The notes: generated by a model not told the origin, from the sequence alone. DNA of 64,000 nucleotides from Paraburkholderia sp. Ac-20340 (GCF_017104965.1 NZ_JAAGPR010000014.1:1-64000); one strand, 5' to 3'. Counted from the first letter of the stretch, positions 55,183-64,000 are shown. Made by a program: numbers and translations.

Positions 55183-55207
55183 TAATGACTAGGTGTACAA
55201 GTCATTA
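55183..55207. promoter_or_regulatory. Palindromic operator of the VapC/Phd-type operon
   Basis: TAATGACT (55183-55190) and AGTCATTA (55200-55207) are perfect 8-base arms with a 9-base spacer. It lies 11 bases before the antitoxin ATG and overlaps the -10 element, as expected for autorepression by antitoxin or complex. Confidence 0.7.
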
Positions 55208-55233
55208 TTAGGCGATCTCCTGACAAAAGACAA
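55205..55233 (-). promoter_or_regulatory. Candidate promoter of the VapC/Phd-type operon
   Basis: Minus strand TTGTCT (55228-55233), 17-base spacer, TAATAA (55205-55210). The -10 overlaps the operator and the -35 overlaps the end of the purU terminator stem. Confidence 0.55.
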
Positions 55234-55252
55234 TGGCCCCTTTCGGGGCCAT
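55233..55252 (-). terminator. Hairpin after purU, probable terminator
   Basis: ATGGCCCC (55233-55240) and GGGGCCAT (55245-55252) pair around TTTC. The minus-strand sequence after it is T-rich but not a pure T run (TGTCTTTTG), so termination may be partial. Confidence 0.55.
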
Positions 55253-55289
55253 CGTTGCGTCACATCGAAGCGCTCAGATCAGCACGGCA

Positions 55290-56159
55290 TCAACGGAACA
55301 CCACCGTCTTGTGCCCATTGAGCACGATGCGATGCTCGACATGCCACTTCACCGCACGCGCGAGCGTCACGCACTCCACATCGCGGCCGATCGCGGTGAG
55401 CTGCTCCGGCGTCATGTTGTGGTCGACGCGCTCGACTTCCTGCTCGATGATCGGGCCTTCGTCCAGATCCGACGTCACATAATGCGCGGTCGCGCCGATC
55501 AGCTTCACGCCGCGGTCGAATGCCTGGTAATACGGCTTCGCGCCCTTGAAGCTCGGCAGGAACGAATGGTGAATATTGATCGCGCGGCCTTCCAGCGCCC
55601 CGCACAGTTGCGGCGACAGAATCTGCATGTAGCGCGCGAGCACCACCAGATCGGCGCGCTCGTTGTTCACCACGTCCAGCACGCGTGCTTCCTGCGCGGC
55701 CTTGTCGGCAGCCGTGCCGCCGAGCAGCGGGAAATGATGGAACGGGATGTTGTAGCTCGCCGCCAGTTGATAAAACTCCTTGTGATTCGAGATGATCGCG
55801 GGAATTTCAATCGGCAACTGGCCGGTGCGGTAGCGGAACAGCAGATCGTTCAGGCAGTGACCGATCTTCGACACCATGATGACCACGCGCGGCTTCACGC
55901 TCGCGTCGTGCAGTTCCCAGCGCATGCCGAACTCATCGGCCAGCGGCGCGAACGCTGCGCGCAGACCGTCGAGGCCCGCGTCGCCGCCCACCTGCTGGAA
56001 GTGCACACGCATGAAGAACTCGCCCGTGTGGCTGTCGCCGAACTGGGCCGAATCGAGAATGTTGCTGCCGCGCTCGAACAGGAAACCCGACACGGCATGC
56101 ACGATGCCCGGCCGGTCGGCGCACGACAGTTTGAGAATGAAGCTGTGATCGGTCGACAT
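55290..56159 (-). CDS. purU: Formyltetrahydrofolate deformylase
   Basis: Hydrolyses 10-formyl-THF to formate and THF, balancing one-carbon pools. 289 residues: N-terminal ACT domain (ILKLSCADRPGIVHAVSGFL, VHFQQVGGDAGLDGL) and a formyltransferase-fold catalytic domain with HHFPLLG, the INIHHSFLPSFKGAKPY segment and GATAHYVTSDLDEGPII. Those carry the conserved Asn/His/Asp active-site triad. ATG 56159 starts the usual MSTDHSFIL; ATG 56180 and 56195 are also in frame. It is the last gene of the kef-apt-lysE-nudix-purU run. Confidence 0.95.
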   Translation of the reverse strand: MSTDHSFILKLSCADRPGIVHAVSGFLFERGSNILDSAQFGDSHTGEFFMRVHFQQVGGDAGLDGLRAAFAPLADEFGMRWELHDASVKPRVVIMVSKIGHCLNDLLFRYRTGQLPIEIPAIISNHKEFYQLAASYNIPFHHFPLLGGTAADKAAQEARVLDVVNNERADLVVLARYMQILSPQLCGALEGRAINIHHSFLPSFKGAKPYYQAFDRGVKLIGATAHYVTSDLDEGPIIEQEVERVDHNMTPEQLTAIGRDVECVTLARAVKWHVEHRIVLNGHKTVVFR

Positions 56160-56223
56160 GACCTTGGTAACTCCCGTCATTGCTATCTGATTCAAAAGGG
56201 CTAGTTAAAAACCCAACGCCCTT

Positions 56224-57093
56224 TCACAGCGTCGGTGATTCGAAAATCGCGGCGATGCCCTCGCACGCGTCTTCGTCGATCCATTGGCGGCGCAGCAGCA
56301 GATCGAGCGTCGCGAGGCTCGCGTCGACCGTCATGCGGCCTTCCTCGACCCAGCGCGCGGCTTCGTCGATGCGCGCGAGACGATGCTCTCCCACTTCGCC
56401 GTCCTGATTGTGCGGCACGAAATCGTCCGGCAACACGAGGTCGTAGACGAAGATCTGCTCGGCCTGAGTGCCTTCGGGCAGCGATTGCAGCACGTGTACC
56501 GTGCGGCCGGGCGTGGCGCGCGCGGCCAGTTCGGCGGCGATGCCCGCCTCTTCCCAGCATTCCTTGGCGAGCGTGGCCTCGATGCCCAGGCCCCAGCCGA
56601 TACCGCCCGCCACGACGTTGTCGAGCATGCCGGGATCGGTGGCCTTGGTGTCGGCGCGGCGCGCGATCCACAACTTCGGCTCGCCGGGTGTTGAAGACGC
56701 CGCATATTCTACGACGCCGTTCAGATGCACCGCGTAGGTCATGGTGCCGAAGAAGCGCGAAGCGGCGCGCTCGATAAACGCAAGCGGCGGCGCATCGAAG
56801 CTATTGCGGATCGCGTAGGTTTCGTCGCGCCAGCCGGGAATACGGCCTTCGGCCGCCAGCGCGCCGATCACCGAACCCAGCGCCGCGCTGCGCGCCGTCA
56901 CGTTGTCGAAGTGCTCGCCGAGCACCACGCGCGCATCCGGCCCGGCATCGACGATCGTGAAGACATCCGGCCAGCGTGCCAGCAGCGCGACATCGGCGCG
57001 GCGAATCCAGCCCACGCGTTCGTCGGCGATAAAAAACGGCAGATGCGCGCTCGCGTCGAAGCGGCGCGCGTCGGTGATGCAAGGCAAGGTCAT
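56224..57093 (-). CDS. NUDIX hydrolase with DUF4743 N-terminal domain
   Basis: 289 residues: an N-terminal DUF4743 domain (about 1-120) and a Nudix domain (about 130-270). The Nudix box reads AGGIGWGLGIEATLAKECWE then EAGI. The metal-binding KExxEE core is intact, but the first conserved Glu of the consensus is Leu, as I recall for other DUF4743 members. Substrate unknown; plant and yeast relatives act on thiamine-pyrophosphate analogues or similar. It lies 18 bases after lysE and 64 before purU. Confidence 0.87.
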   Translation of the reverse strand: MTLPCITDARRFDASAHLPFFIADERVGWIRRADVALLARWPDVFTIVDAGPDARVVLGEHFDNVTARSAALGSVIGALAAEGRIPGWRDETYAIRNSFDAPPLAFIERAASRFFGTMTYAVHLNGVVEYAASSTPGEPKLWIARRADTKATDPGMLDNVVAGGIGWGLGIEATLAKECWEEAGIAAELAARATPGRTVHVLQSLPEGTQAEQIFVYDLVLPDDFVPHNQDGEVGEHRLARIDEAARWVEEGRMTVDASLATLDLLLRRQWIDEDACEGIAAIFESPTL

Positions 57094-57111
57094 CTCGGGA
57101 AACTCCGGGCG

Positions 57112-57738
57112 TCAGTCGCGCAGCGCAATGCGCATACCGATGGCGATGAAGGTGATGCCGGCAAGGCGGTCGAGCCACACGCCCGCGCGCGGACGGCGCT
57201 TGAGCCAGCCGCCGATGGTGCCCGCGCACAGCCCGAACACCGAAAACACCACGAGCGTCTGCGCCATGAACACGAGGCCGAGTTCGAGCATCTGCAGCGT
57301 CACGCTTTGCGCGCCGCCTTGCACACCGCGCGTATCGATGAACTGCGGCAGAAACACCACGAAAAACAGCGTCACCTTCGGGTTCATCACATTACCCAGC
57401 ACGCTCTGGCGAAAGATCGTCGAGAGCGGCTGGCGCGGCCGCTCGCCCGCCGCGGCCAGACCCTGGCTGCGCAAAGCCTTCACGCCGATCCAGATCAGAT
57501 ACGCGGCGCCCGCGAGCTTGAGAATCTGGAACGCGAGCGGCGACGAACGCAGCAGCGCGGCAATGCCGAGCGCCGCCAGCGTGGTATGAAACGTCACGCC
57601 CGCAGCGAAGCCGAGCGCGGACACCAGCCCGGCCGCGCGGCCCTGCGAAATGCCGCGCGCGAGCACCTGAAGGTTGTCCGGGCCAGGCGCGAAGGTGATG
57701 GCAAGCGACGTCGCCAGAAAGAGCGCGAAGTTGGGCAT
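57112..57738 (-). CDS. LysE/RhtB-family amino acid exporter
   Basis: 208-residue inner-membrane exporter with about six TM segments. It starts with the family signature ITFAPGPDNLQVLARGISQGRAAG (in parts: APGPDN, GRAAGLVSALGFAAG) and contains FRQSVLGNVMNPKVTLFFVVFLPQF, the NPK motif. Likely exports an amino acid such as threonine or homoserine-like compounds; specificity unknown. It lies 21 bases after apt and may be co-transcribed with it. Confidence 0.9.
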   Translation of the reverse strand: MPNFALFLATSLAITFAPGPDNLQVLARGISQGRAAGLVSALGFAAGVTFHTTLAALGIAALLRSSPLAFQILKLAGAAYLIWIGVKALRSQGLAAAGERPRQPLSTIFRQSVLGNVMNPKVTLFFVVFLPQFIDTRGVQGGAQSVTLQMLELGLVFMAQTLVVFSVFGLCAGTIGGWLKRRPRAGVWLDRLAGITFIAIGMRIALRD

Positions 57739-57759
57739 GGCCTCAAGGCCTCCGTGGAA

Positions 57760-58326
57760 TCAATGTCCGCTGAACGAGGTGATGGTGAAGAGCGGCAGGC
57801 CGGCTTCGGTGAGCAGCTTCGAGCCGCCCAGTTCCGGCAGGTCGATGATCGCCGCGCCTTCCACCACGCTTGCGCCCAGACGCTCCAGCAGGCGCTTGCC
57901 CGCGAGCATGGTGCCGCCCGTGGCGATCAGATCGTCGACGATCACCACGCGGTCGCCCTGGCCCACCGCATCCTCGTGAATCTCGACCGTCGATTCGCCG
58001 TATTCGAGCTTGTAGGTCTCCGACACCGTCTTGTACGGCAGCTTGCCGATCTTGCGGATCGGCACGAAGCCCACGTTCAGTTCGTACGCCACGATCGGCC
58101 CGATGATAAAGCCGCGCGCGTCCAGACCCGCGATGCAGTCGAGCTTCATGTCCACGTAACGCTCGACGAACAGGTCGATCAGCACGCGCAGGCCCTTCGG
58201 GTCGCCGATCAGCGGCGTGATATCGCGGAACTGCACTCCCGGCTGAGGCCAGTCGGGCACCGTGCGGATCAGGCTGTTTACGAACTGCGCAGAATCGGCG
58301 CTCGCGTTCGCAGGTGCGTTGGACAT
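57760..58326 (-). CDS. apt: Adenine phosphoribosyltransferase
   Basis: Salvages adenine with PRPP to form AMP. 188 residues with the PRPP-binding motif [13 protein letters not shown] near residue 125, [14 protein letters not shown] and the [11 protein letters not shown] loop. ATG 58326 has GGAG 6 bases upstream; the frame could be extended seven codons to 58347 but without support. It lies 79 bases downstream of the Kef gene. Confidence 0.96.
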   Translation of the reverse strand: MSNAPANASADSAQFVNSLIRTVPDWPQPGVQFRDITPLIGDPKGLRVLIDLFVERYVDMKLDCIAGLDARGFIIGPIVAYELNVGFVPIRKIGKLPYKTVSETYKLEYGESTVEIHEDAVGQGDRVVIVDDLIATGGTMLAGKRLLERLGASVVEGAAIIDLPELGGSKLLTEAGLPLFTITSFSGH

Positions 58327-58405
58327 GATTTCTCCGGGTAGTAGCAAGAGTTGAAGCAGGAATAAAGAGAGGAGCCGATAAACGGGGCTGGACCCCGTTC
58401 GCGCC

Positions 58406-60412
58406 TTACACCGCCGCTGCGCCCGTGCCCGACTTGCGGTGCCGGGAAAGGCGCTCCTCGGCCAGCGCGAGCTGTTCGGGCAGGCCGCGCAGCACGACGA
58501 TGTCGGCTTCGCGCAGCTTCGTCGACGGGTCCGGCTCCACGCCGCGAATGCCGTGGCGGCGGATCGCCGTCACTTCCACGCCGAGATCGACGAGGCCCAG
58601 ATCGGCCAGCGTTCGGCCCACGGCGTCGGCGCGCGGATCGACCGGTACGGATTGTAGCCGCACCTGCTCGTGACCGTCCTCGCCGGCATCGTCGGTGCCG
58701 TGGAAATAGCCGCGCAGCAGGCTGTAGCGCTCGTCGCGCAGTTCTTCCACGCGCCGCACCACGCGGCGCATCGGCACGCCCATCAGCACCAGCATGTGCG
58801 AGGCCAGCATCAGACTGCCTTCGACGATTTCCGGGATCACCTCGGTTGCGCCGGCCGCCAGCAGGCGTTCGAGATCGGCATCGTCGACGGTACGCACGAT
58901 CACCGGCAGCGTCGGCTCCAGTTCGTGGACGTGGTGCAGCACGCGAAACGCCGACTGCGTATTCGCATAGGTGATCGCCACGGCCGCCGCACGGTGGATG
59001 CCCGCCGCGACCAGCGACTCGCGCCGCGCCGCGTCGCCGAACACCACCGATTCGCCCGCCGCCGCCGCTGCCGCCACGCGATCCGGGTCGAGGTCGAGCG
59101 CCACATACGAGAGCCCTTCGTATTCGAGCATGCGCGCCAGGTTCTGCCCCGCGCGGCCATAACCGCAGACGATCACGTGACCGCTCTGCTTGAGGCTTTG
59201 CGTGGCGATGCGCGTCATCATCAGCGACTGCTGCATCCATTCGGTCGAGGACAGGCGCAGCACGATGCGATCGGCGTTCTGGATCAGGAACGGCGCGGCC
59301 AGCATCGACAGCAGCATCGCCGCGAGAATCGCCTGCAGCAGCGTGGGATCGACGAGGTGCTTGTCCAGAATGAGGTTCAACAGCACGAAGCCGAATTCGC
59401 CGGCCTGGGCGAGACCGAGGCCCGTGCGCATGGCTACGCCTGGCGAGGCGCCAAAGAGACGCGTGAGCGCCGTAATAAGCACGGCCTTGAGCACGATCGG
59501 CGCGACCAGAAACGCCGCCACCATGAACGGGTGCTGCCAGATCACATGCGGATTGAGCAGCATGCCCGTGGTCACGAAGAACAGACCGAGCAGCACGTCG
59601 CGAAACGGCTTGATGTCCTCTTCCACCTGATGCTTGTAGGGCGTCTCGGCGATCAACATGCCTGCGATGAACGCGCCCAGCGCCAGCGACAGGCCGAATT
59701 TATCGGTGATGAACGCCGCGCCCAGCGTGACCAGCAGCACGTTCAGGACGAACAGCTCCTGCGAGCGGCGGCGCGCGACCACGTTGAACCAGCGCGTCAT
59801 GAACTTCTGGCCGACGAACAGCAGAATCCCCAGCGCGAGCACGATCTTGATCGCCGCCATGCCGAGCGATTCGATCAGCGACTTCGACGATCCGCCGAAC
59901 GCCGCAATCACGATCAGCAGCGGCACCACCGCCAGATCCTGGAACAGCAGCACGCCCAGAATATTGCGCCCATGCTCCGATTCGATCTCCAGCCGCTCCG
60001 CCAGCATCTTGCTGACGATGGCCGTCGACGACATCGCCAGCGCGCCGCCCAGCGCCACGCACGCCTGCCAGGTGATATGCACCCACGGCGAGAGCGCGAG
60101 GCCCACCAGCAGCGCCACCGCGATCGTCCCCACGACCTGCGAGAGCCCGAGCCCGAACACGGCGCGCCGCATCGCGCGCAGCTTGGTGAGCGAAAACTCC
60201 AGCCCGATCGAGAACATCAGAAACACCACGCCGAACTCGGCCAGATTCTGCGCGCCGTGCGTGTCCGGCACGATGCCGAGCGAGCGCGGCCCGACCAGAA
60301 TGCCGACCGTGAGATAGCCCAGCATCGGCGGCAGGTTCAGGTAACGGAACAGCACGACGCCGACCACCGAAGCGAGCAGCAGGAACAACGTCATTTCCAG
60401 CGGGGAGATCAT
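58406..60412 (-). CDS. Kef-type cation/proton antiporter (CPA2) with TrkA domains
   Basis: 668 residues: N-terminal Na+/H+-exchanger domain of about 12 TM segments (residues 1-380), a TrkA-N Rossmann domain ([20 protein letters not shown] near 412) and a TrkA-C domain ([20 protein letters not shown] to the end). This is the YbaL/KefB-like layout for K+/H+ or Na+/H+ antiport with nucleotide or redox control. The start [20 protein letters not shown] is typical. It is divergent from kdsD, as in other Burkholderiaceae. Confidence 0.92.
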   Translation of the reverse strand: MISPLEMTLFLLLASVVGVVLFRYLNLPPMLGYLTVGILVGPRSLGIVPDTHGAQNLAEFGVVFLMFSIGLEFSLTKLRAMRRAVFGLGLSQVVGTIAVALLVGLALSPWVHITWQACVALGGALAMSSTAIVSKMLAERLEIESEHGRNILGVLLFQDLAVVPLLIVIAAFGGSSKSLIESLGMAAIKIVLALGILLFVGQKFMTRWFNVVARRRSQELFVLNVLLVTLGAAFITDKFGLSLALGAFIAGMLIAETPYKHQVEEDIKPFRDVLLGLFFVTTGMLLNPHVIWQHPFMVAAFLVAPIVLKAVLITALTRLFGASPGVAMRTGLGLAQAGEFGFVLLNLILDKHLVDPTLLQAILAAMLLSMLAAPFLIQNADRIVLRLSSTEWMQQSLMMTRIATQSLKQSGHVIVCGYGRAGQNLARMLEYEGLSYVALDLDPDRVAAAAAAGESVVFGDAARRESLVAAGIHRAAAVAITYANTQSAFRVLHHVHELEPTLPVIVRTVDDADLERLLAAGATEVIPEIVEGSLMLASHMLVLMGVPMRRVVRRVEELRDERYSLLRGYFHGTDDAGEDGHEQVRLQSVPVDPRADAVGRTLADLGLVDLGVEVTAIRRHGIRGVEPDPSTKLREADIVVLRGLPEQLALAEERLSRHRKSGTGAAAV

Positions 60413-60693
60413 CGTGTGAAGCGTCCTCGTTCTCTTAGGCGTTGCCGAAACTGCTTGTCAGAAAGCGTGTAGCCGGCGGTAATAAAATTTGCCCGCGCCG
60501 GTCGGGTCCATGATCGGCGCAAACGATGCGAATTGGGAAGTGCTGCGAGGGACTGCCGAAGAAAGCCAGGCGGGCGACAAGCGCCAGTGGACGGGCCACG
60601 GAGCGCCAGACACGGTGCGCCGCACGCGCATCGATCGCTGTCCGGACACGGGCCGCGCGCGCGGGGTGCGCAGGCGCGGCGCGCAGACGCCTT

Positions 60694-60702
60694 TGCTATA
60701 CT
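60694..60702 (+). promoter_or_regulatory. Extended -10 promoter of kdsD, likely leaderless
   Basis: TGCTATACT is an extended -10 (TGn then TATACT at 60697-60702), lying only 6 bases before the kdsD ATG (60709). Transcription would begin at or next to the ATG. No -35 or SD is visible. Confidence 0.5.
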
Positions 60703-60708
60703 CCCCGG

Positions 60709-61695
60709 ATGATAGCGAAAATCAATGGCGACCGGGCGCTGAAGCTCGCTCGCGACGTGCTCGACATCGAAGCTGACGCCGTGCGCGGGCTTCGCGACCG
60801 GCTCGACGACAACTTCGTCAGCGCGGTCGACCTCATCCTCAGTTGCCGCGGACGCGTCGTCGTTTCCGGCATCGGCAAATCGGGCCACATTGCCCGCAAG
60901 CTCGCGGCCACCCTGGCTTCCACGGGCACGCCGGCCTTCTTCGTGCATCCCGCCGAAGCCAGCCACGGCGACCTGGGCATGGTGACCGCCGAAGACGTCT
61001 TTATCGGCCTGTCCAACTCCGGCGAATCCGAAGAACTCGTGGCGATCCTGCCGCTCGTCAAGCGCATCGGCGCGAAGATGATCGGCATGACGGGCAACCG
61101 TCCGCAATCGACGCTCGGCAAGCTGTGCGACGTCCACCTGGACGCCGGCGTCGAAAAAGAAGCCTGTCCGCTGAATCTCGCGCCGACCGCCAGCACCACG
61201 GCGGCGCTCGCGCTGTCGGACGCGCTCGCGGTTGCGGTGCTCGACGCACGCGGCTTCGGCGCCGACGATTTCGCGCGCTCGCATCCGGGCGGCGCGCTCG
61301 GCCGCCGTCTGCTCACCTATGTGCGCGACGTGATGCGCACCGGCGACGCCGTGCCGCAGGTCAGCGACACCGCCAGCGTGCGCGACGCCCTCTTCCAGCT
61401 CACCGCCAAGCGCATGGGCATGACGGCGATCGTCAACGCCGCGGGCCACGTGGCCGGCATCTTCACCGACGGCGACCTGCGCCGCGTGCTCGAACGCACG
61501 GGCGATTTCCGCGATCTGCCGATCGCCGACGTCATGACGAAGGGTCCGCGCACCATCGGCCCGGACCAGCTTGCTGTCGAAGCCGTGGAACTGATGGAGC
61601 GCCATCGCATCAATCAGATGCTGGTGGTGGACGCCGAGGGCGCACTCATCGGCGCACTCAACATGCACGACCTGTTCTCCAAGAAGGTGATCTGA
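60709..61695 (+). CDS. kdsD: Arabinose-5-phosphate isomerase
   Basis: Converts ribulose-5-phosphate to arabinose-5-phosphate, the first step of KDO synthesis. 328 residues: SIS domain (VVVSGIGKSGHIARKLAATL, HPAEASHGDLGM, GLSNSGESEELVAILP) and two CBS domains (MRTGDAVPQVSDTASVRDAL and VMTKGPRTIGPDQLAVEAVE). ATG 60709 begins the usual MIAKINGDRALKLARDVLDI; earlier in-frame starts read through promoter sequence. No SD precedes it. It overlaps kdsC by one base (TGATG). Confidence 0.95.
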   Translation: MIAKINGDRALKLARDVLDIEADAVRGLRDRLDDNFVSAVDLILSCRGRVVVSGIGKSGHIARKLAATLASTGTPAFFVHPAEASHGDLGMVTAEDVFIGLSNSGESEELVAILPLVKRIGAKMIGMTGNRPQSTLGKLCDVHLDAGVEKEACPLNLAPTASTTAALALSDALAVAVLDARGFGADDFARSHPGGALGRRLLTYVRDVMRTGDAVPQVSDTASVRDALFQLTAKRMGMTAIVNAAGHVAGIFTDGDLRRVLERTGDFRDLPIADVMTKGPRTIGPDQLAVEAVELMERHRINQMLVVDAEGALIGALNMHDLFSKKVI

Positions 61696-62270
61696 TGGCG
61701 GCTTCCGGCCTTGATGCGAATGCGCGCGCCGCGCGCGTTCGACTGATGATTTTCGACGTCGATGGCGTGCTCACCGACGGCGGCCTGCTGTTCACCGGCG
61801 CAGGCGACACCATGAAGGACTTCAACTCGCTCGACGGCCACGGCGCGAAGCTGCTGCGCGAAGCGGGCATCGACACGGCCATCATCACCGGGCGCAAGTC
61901 CGAGATCGTCGCCGTGCGCGCGAAGGAACTGCGCATCACGCATCTGTATCAGGGCGTGGAAGACAAGCGCGTTGCGTTCAAACAGTTGCTCGCCGAAACC
62001 GGCGTGACGCCCGAACAATGCGGCTACATGGGCGACGACTGGCCCGATCTGGCCGTGATGCTCCAGTGCGGCTTCGGCGCCGCGCCGGCCAACGCGCACA
62101 CCGAAGTGCTGGCGCGCGCCCATTGGGTCACCGACCGCACCGGCGGCCACGGCGCCGTGCGCGAAGTCGCCGACCTGATCCTGCGCGCCCAGGGCCACTA
62201 CGACGCGATGCTCGCGCAGGCCTGCGCACCCGAGAGCCCGGATACCGGGCACGCCGGGGCGCCCCGATGA
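61695..62270 (+). CDS. kdsC: 3-deoxy-D-manno-octulosonate 8-phosphate phosphatase
   Basis: Dephosphorylates KDO-8-P to KDO for LPS inner core. 191 residues of the HAD C0 type: motif I IFDVDGVLTDG near residue 19, motif II IITGRKS, Lys in DKRVAFKQ and motif IV GYMGDDWPDLAVM. It has the short uncapped fold of KdsC. Starts within the kdsD stop (TGATG) and overlaps lptC by four bases, so the operon is translationally coupled. Confidence 0.95.
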   Translation: MAASGLDANARAARVRLMIFDVDGVLTDGGLLFTGAGDTMKDFNSLDGHGAKLLREAGIDTAIITGRKSEIVAVRAKELRITHLYQGVEDKRVAFKQLLAETGVTPEQCGYMGDDWPDLAVMLQCGFGAAPANAHTEVLARAHWVTDRTGGHGAVREVADLILRAQGHYDAMLAQACAPESPDTGHAGAPR

Positions 62271-62866
62271 ACCAGAAGTTCCGCCTCACCTCGCTGATTC
62301 CGATCGTCTGCGTGGCATTTCTCGCTGGCTTTACCTGGTGGCTGTTTCAGGCCGTCAAGCCGCACGAGAACGAGGCTGCGCCGCGTCCGCTCACGCATTC
62401 GCCGGACTATTTCGCCGATAACTTCTCGGTTTCGGAGCTCGACCAGTCGGGCGCCACGCAGTACCGCCTGACCGCCACCCATATGGTGCATTACGAGGAC
62501 GACGAAGACAGCGACCTCACGATGCCCGCGGTGCGCGCGTTCCAGCCCGGCAAGCCGACCGTCACGGCCACCGGCAAGCGCGGCACGGTGAATTCGGACG
62601 CCTCGATCGTCAATCTGTACGACGATGCACGGATCTTGCGCGCGGCCGGTTACGGCGACCCCGAAATGCAGGCTGATTCCGAGCATTTCCGCGTGCTGGT
62701 GAACGACGATGTGATCCTGACCGAAAAGCCGGTTAAACTTCGTCGCGGCCTGTCGGTCATGACGGCCACCAACGGCATGAACTACAACAACGTCACCCGG
62801 GTCATCCAGCTCTACGGCAACGTCCGTGGCGCGATCGCCCCGGCTGATTCCGGCGGCTCGTCCTGA
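62267..62866 (+). CDS. lptC: LPS export ABC transporter periplasmic protein LptC
   Basis: Inner-membrane-anchored bridge component that passes LPS from LptB2FG to LptA. 199 residues: one N-terminal TM (LIPIVCVAFLAGFTWWLF) and a periplasmic beta-jellyroll (PDYFADNFSVSELDQSGATQ, YRLTATHMVHYEDDEDSDL, VKLRRGLSVMTATNGMNYNN). The start overlaps the kdsC stop (ATGA). Length matches LptC. Confidence 0.93.
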   Translation: MNQKFRLTSLIPIVCVAFLAGFTWWLFQAVKPHENEAAPRPLTHSPDYFADNFSVSELDQSGATQYRLTATHMVHYEDDEDSDLTMPAVRAFQPGKPTVTATGKRGTVNSDASIVNLYDDARILRAAGYGDPEMQADSEHFRVLVNDDVILTEKPVKLRRGLSVMTATNGMNYNNVTRVIQLYGNVRGAIAPADSGGSS

Positions 62867-62898
62867 TCCCCCGGGCCGTCCACGCAAGGCATGATTGC

Positions 62899-63591
62899 AT
62901 GAACGAATCGCTTTCCCGTCCCTTGTCCGGTCTGTCGAGCGCCGGGCGCTGGCGCCGCGCCGCGTTTGCGACGCTGGGCGCGCTCGTCCTCGCGCTGCCG
63001 CTCGCGGGCTTCGCGCCCGCGGCGCACGCCGAACGCGCCGACAAGGACAAACCGCTCAATATCGAAGCGGACAACATGACCTATGACGACCTCAAGCAGC
63101 AGACCATCTTCACCGGTCACGTGGTCGCCACCAAGGGCACGATCCTGATCAAGGCCGACAAGCTCGTCGTCACCCAGGACCCGCAGGGTTACCAGTACGC
63201 CACCGGTACGGTCGCGCCGGGCACGCCCGACGCCAACCTCGCCTACTTCCGCCAGAAGCGCGAAGGCATCGACGAATACGTCGACGGCACGGCAGAGCGT
63301 ATCGACTACGACGGCAAGCAGGACCTCACCACGCTGACGACACGCGCAACGGTACGCCGCCTGCAAGGTTTGTCGACGGTGATGGACCAGGTCCACGGCA
63401 GCGTCGTCACCTATGATGGCCAGAACGACTTCTACACTGCGAAGTCGGGTTCGGACGTCGCGGGCCCGGGCAATCCGAAGGGCCGTGTGCGCGCCATGCT
63501 GTCGCCGCGTAACGGCGGCGCGCAGCCGCTCACGAGCGCTTCGGCCACGCTCGCGCCCTCCACGAAGCTTCAGGAAGCGCCGCAACAGTGA
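62899..63591 (+). CDS. lptA: LPS transport periplasmic protein LptA
   Basis: Periplasmic bridge of the Lpt machine. 230 residues: signal peptide ending APAAHA near residue 44, then an OstA-like domain (PLNIEADNMTYDDLKQQTIF, TGHVVATKGTILIKADKLVV, TAERIDYDGKQDLTTL). A low-complexity C-terminus follows. It lies 32 bases after lptC; the stop overlaps the lptB start (GTGA). Confidence 0.94.
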   Translation: MNESLSRPLSGLSSAGRWRRAAFATLGALVLALPLAGFAPAAHAERADKDKPLNIEADNMTYDDLKQQTIFTGHVVATKGTILIKADKLVVTQDPQGYQYATGTVAPGTPDANLAYFRQKREGIDEYVDGTAERIDYDGKQDLTTLTTRATVRRLQGLSTVMDQVHGSVVTYDGQNDFYTAKSGSDVAGPGNPKGRVRAMLSPRNGGAQPLTSASATLAPSTKLQEAPQQ

Positions 63592-64000
63592 ACATCGCCA
63601 CCGCCTCCCCCATCCATCAGCGCCCGTCCGCGGGCAAGACGAGTTCGCTCGTCGTGCGCAACCTCAAGAAGCGTTACGGCTCGCGCACCGTGGTCAAGGA
63701 CGTTTCGCTCGACGTGAAAAGCGGCGAAGTGGTCGGGCTGCTCGGGCCCAACGGCGCGGGCAAGACCACCTCGTTCTACATGATCGTGGGGCTCGTGCCG
63801 CTCGACGCGGGCGAAATCGATCTCGACGGCCAGTCCATCAGCCTGCTGCCGATTCACAAGCGCGCGGCGCTGGGCCTGTCGTATCTGCCGCAGGAAGCAT
63901 CGGTGTTCCGCAAGCTGACCGTGGAAGAGAACATCCGCGCGGTGCTCGAACTGCAAAAGGACGAACACGGCAAGCGCCTGGCGAAGGACGTCATCACGGC
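63588..64000 (+). CDS. lptB: LPS export ABC transporter ATP-binding protein LptB (right end cut)
   Basis: Cytosolic ATPase powering LPS extraction. The visible 137 codons start with GTG at 63588, overlapping the lptA stop. After an N-terminal extension of about 20 residues, LVVRNLKKRYGSRTVVKDVS leads to Walker A GLLGPNGAGKTTSFYM and the Q-loop LPQEASVFRKLTVEENI, as in LptB. The signature and Walker B lie beyond the right edge. The next gene in this family is normally rpoN. Confidence 0.95.
   Translation, partial: MNIATASPIHQRPSAGKTSSLVVRNLKKRYGSRTVVKDVSLDVKSGEVVGLLGPNGAGKTTSFYMIVGLVPLDAGEIDLDGQSISLLPIHKRAALGLSYLPQEASVFRKLTVEENIRAVLELQKDEHGKRLAKDVIT

Overview
The window looks like a stretch of a beta-proteobacterial chromosome from the Burkholderiaceae, most likely Paraburkholderia, Caballeronia or Burkholderia. 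The support is high GC content, strong third-position GC bias, and several neighbourhoods typical of that family. These are lptB-lptA-lptC-kdsC-kdsD diverging from a Kef antiporter and apt, ssb followed by an MFS gene and uvrA, an OmpC-type porin with a Gram-negative leader, and an oxidative sugar cluster with AraFGH and DgoKA. This assignment rests on gene content; no database search was possible.

Layout, left to right. 1-10720 (minus) is the N-terminal and central part of a giant trimeric autotransporter adhesin. It has an ESPR-type signal sequence, many YadA-like head and neck repeats and large internal duplications, and its C-terminal anchor lies beyond the left edge. An 888-base, partly AT-rich regulatory region and the pyrF terminator follow, then pyrF. 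12588-23242 (minus) is a sugar-oxidation cluster read from right to left: IclR regulator, dgoK, dgoA, SDR, araF, araG, araH, second SDR, lactonase and aldose epimerase, with several 4-base start/stop overlaps. A HigBA-type toxin-antitoxin pair (23710-24377) and a D-amino-acid module (RidA, D-aminoacylase, RpiR regulator, divergent PLP deaminase; 24444-28931) come next. 28944-36341 holds a MarR/MFS efflux pair, an EcsC protein, an alpha/beta hydrolase, a CHRD protein, a porin and a LysR regulator.

36532-43489 is a two-component system. A BvgS-like hybrid kinase sits in one operon with an aquaporin, and two overlapping RcsB/BvgA-like response regulators lie upstream. A short inverted repeat of the form TARGA-N4-TCYKA, resembling the enterobacterial RcsAB box, occurs upstream of the adhesin, the aquaporin-kinase operon and the regulator operon. 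My main hypothesis is that this phosphorelay autoregulates and controls the adhesin.

The right part is mostly housekeeping: MFS and LysR genes, a hydroxyaspartate/threonine dehydratase with its YheO/DauR-type regulator, ssb, an MFS gene, uvrA, an AI-2E family protein, a VapC/Phd-type toxin-antitoxin pair, purU-nudix-lysE-apt-kef on the minus strand, and kdsD-kdsC-lptC-lptA-lptB on the plus strand. The last group makes KDO and builds the LPS transport bridge, and lptB is cut by the right edge. I saw no rRNA, tRNA, CRISPR array, prophage or insertion sequence.
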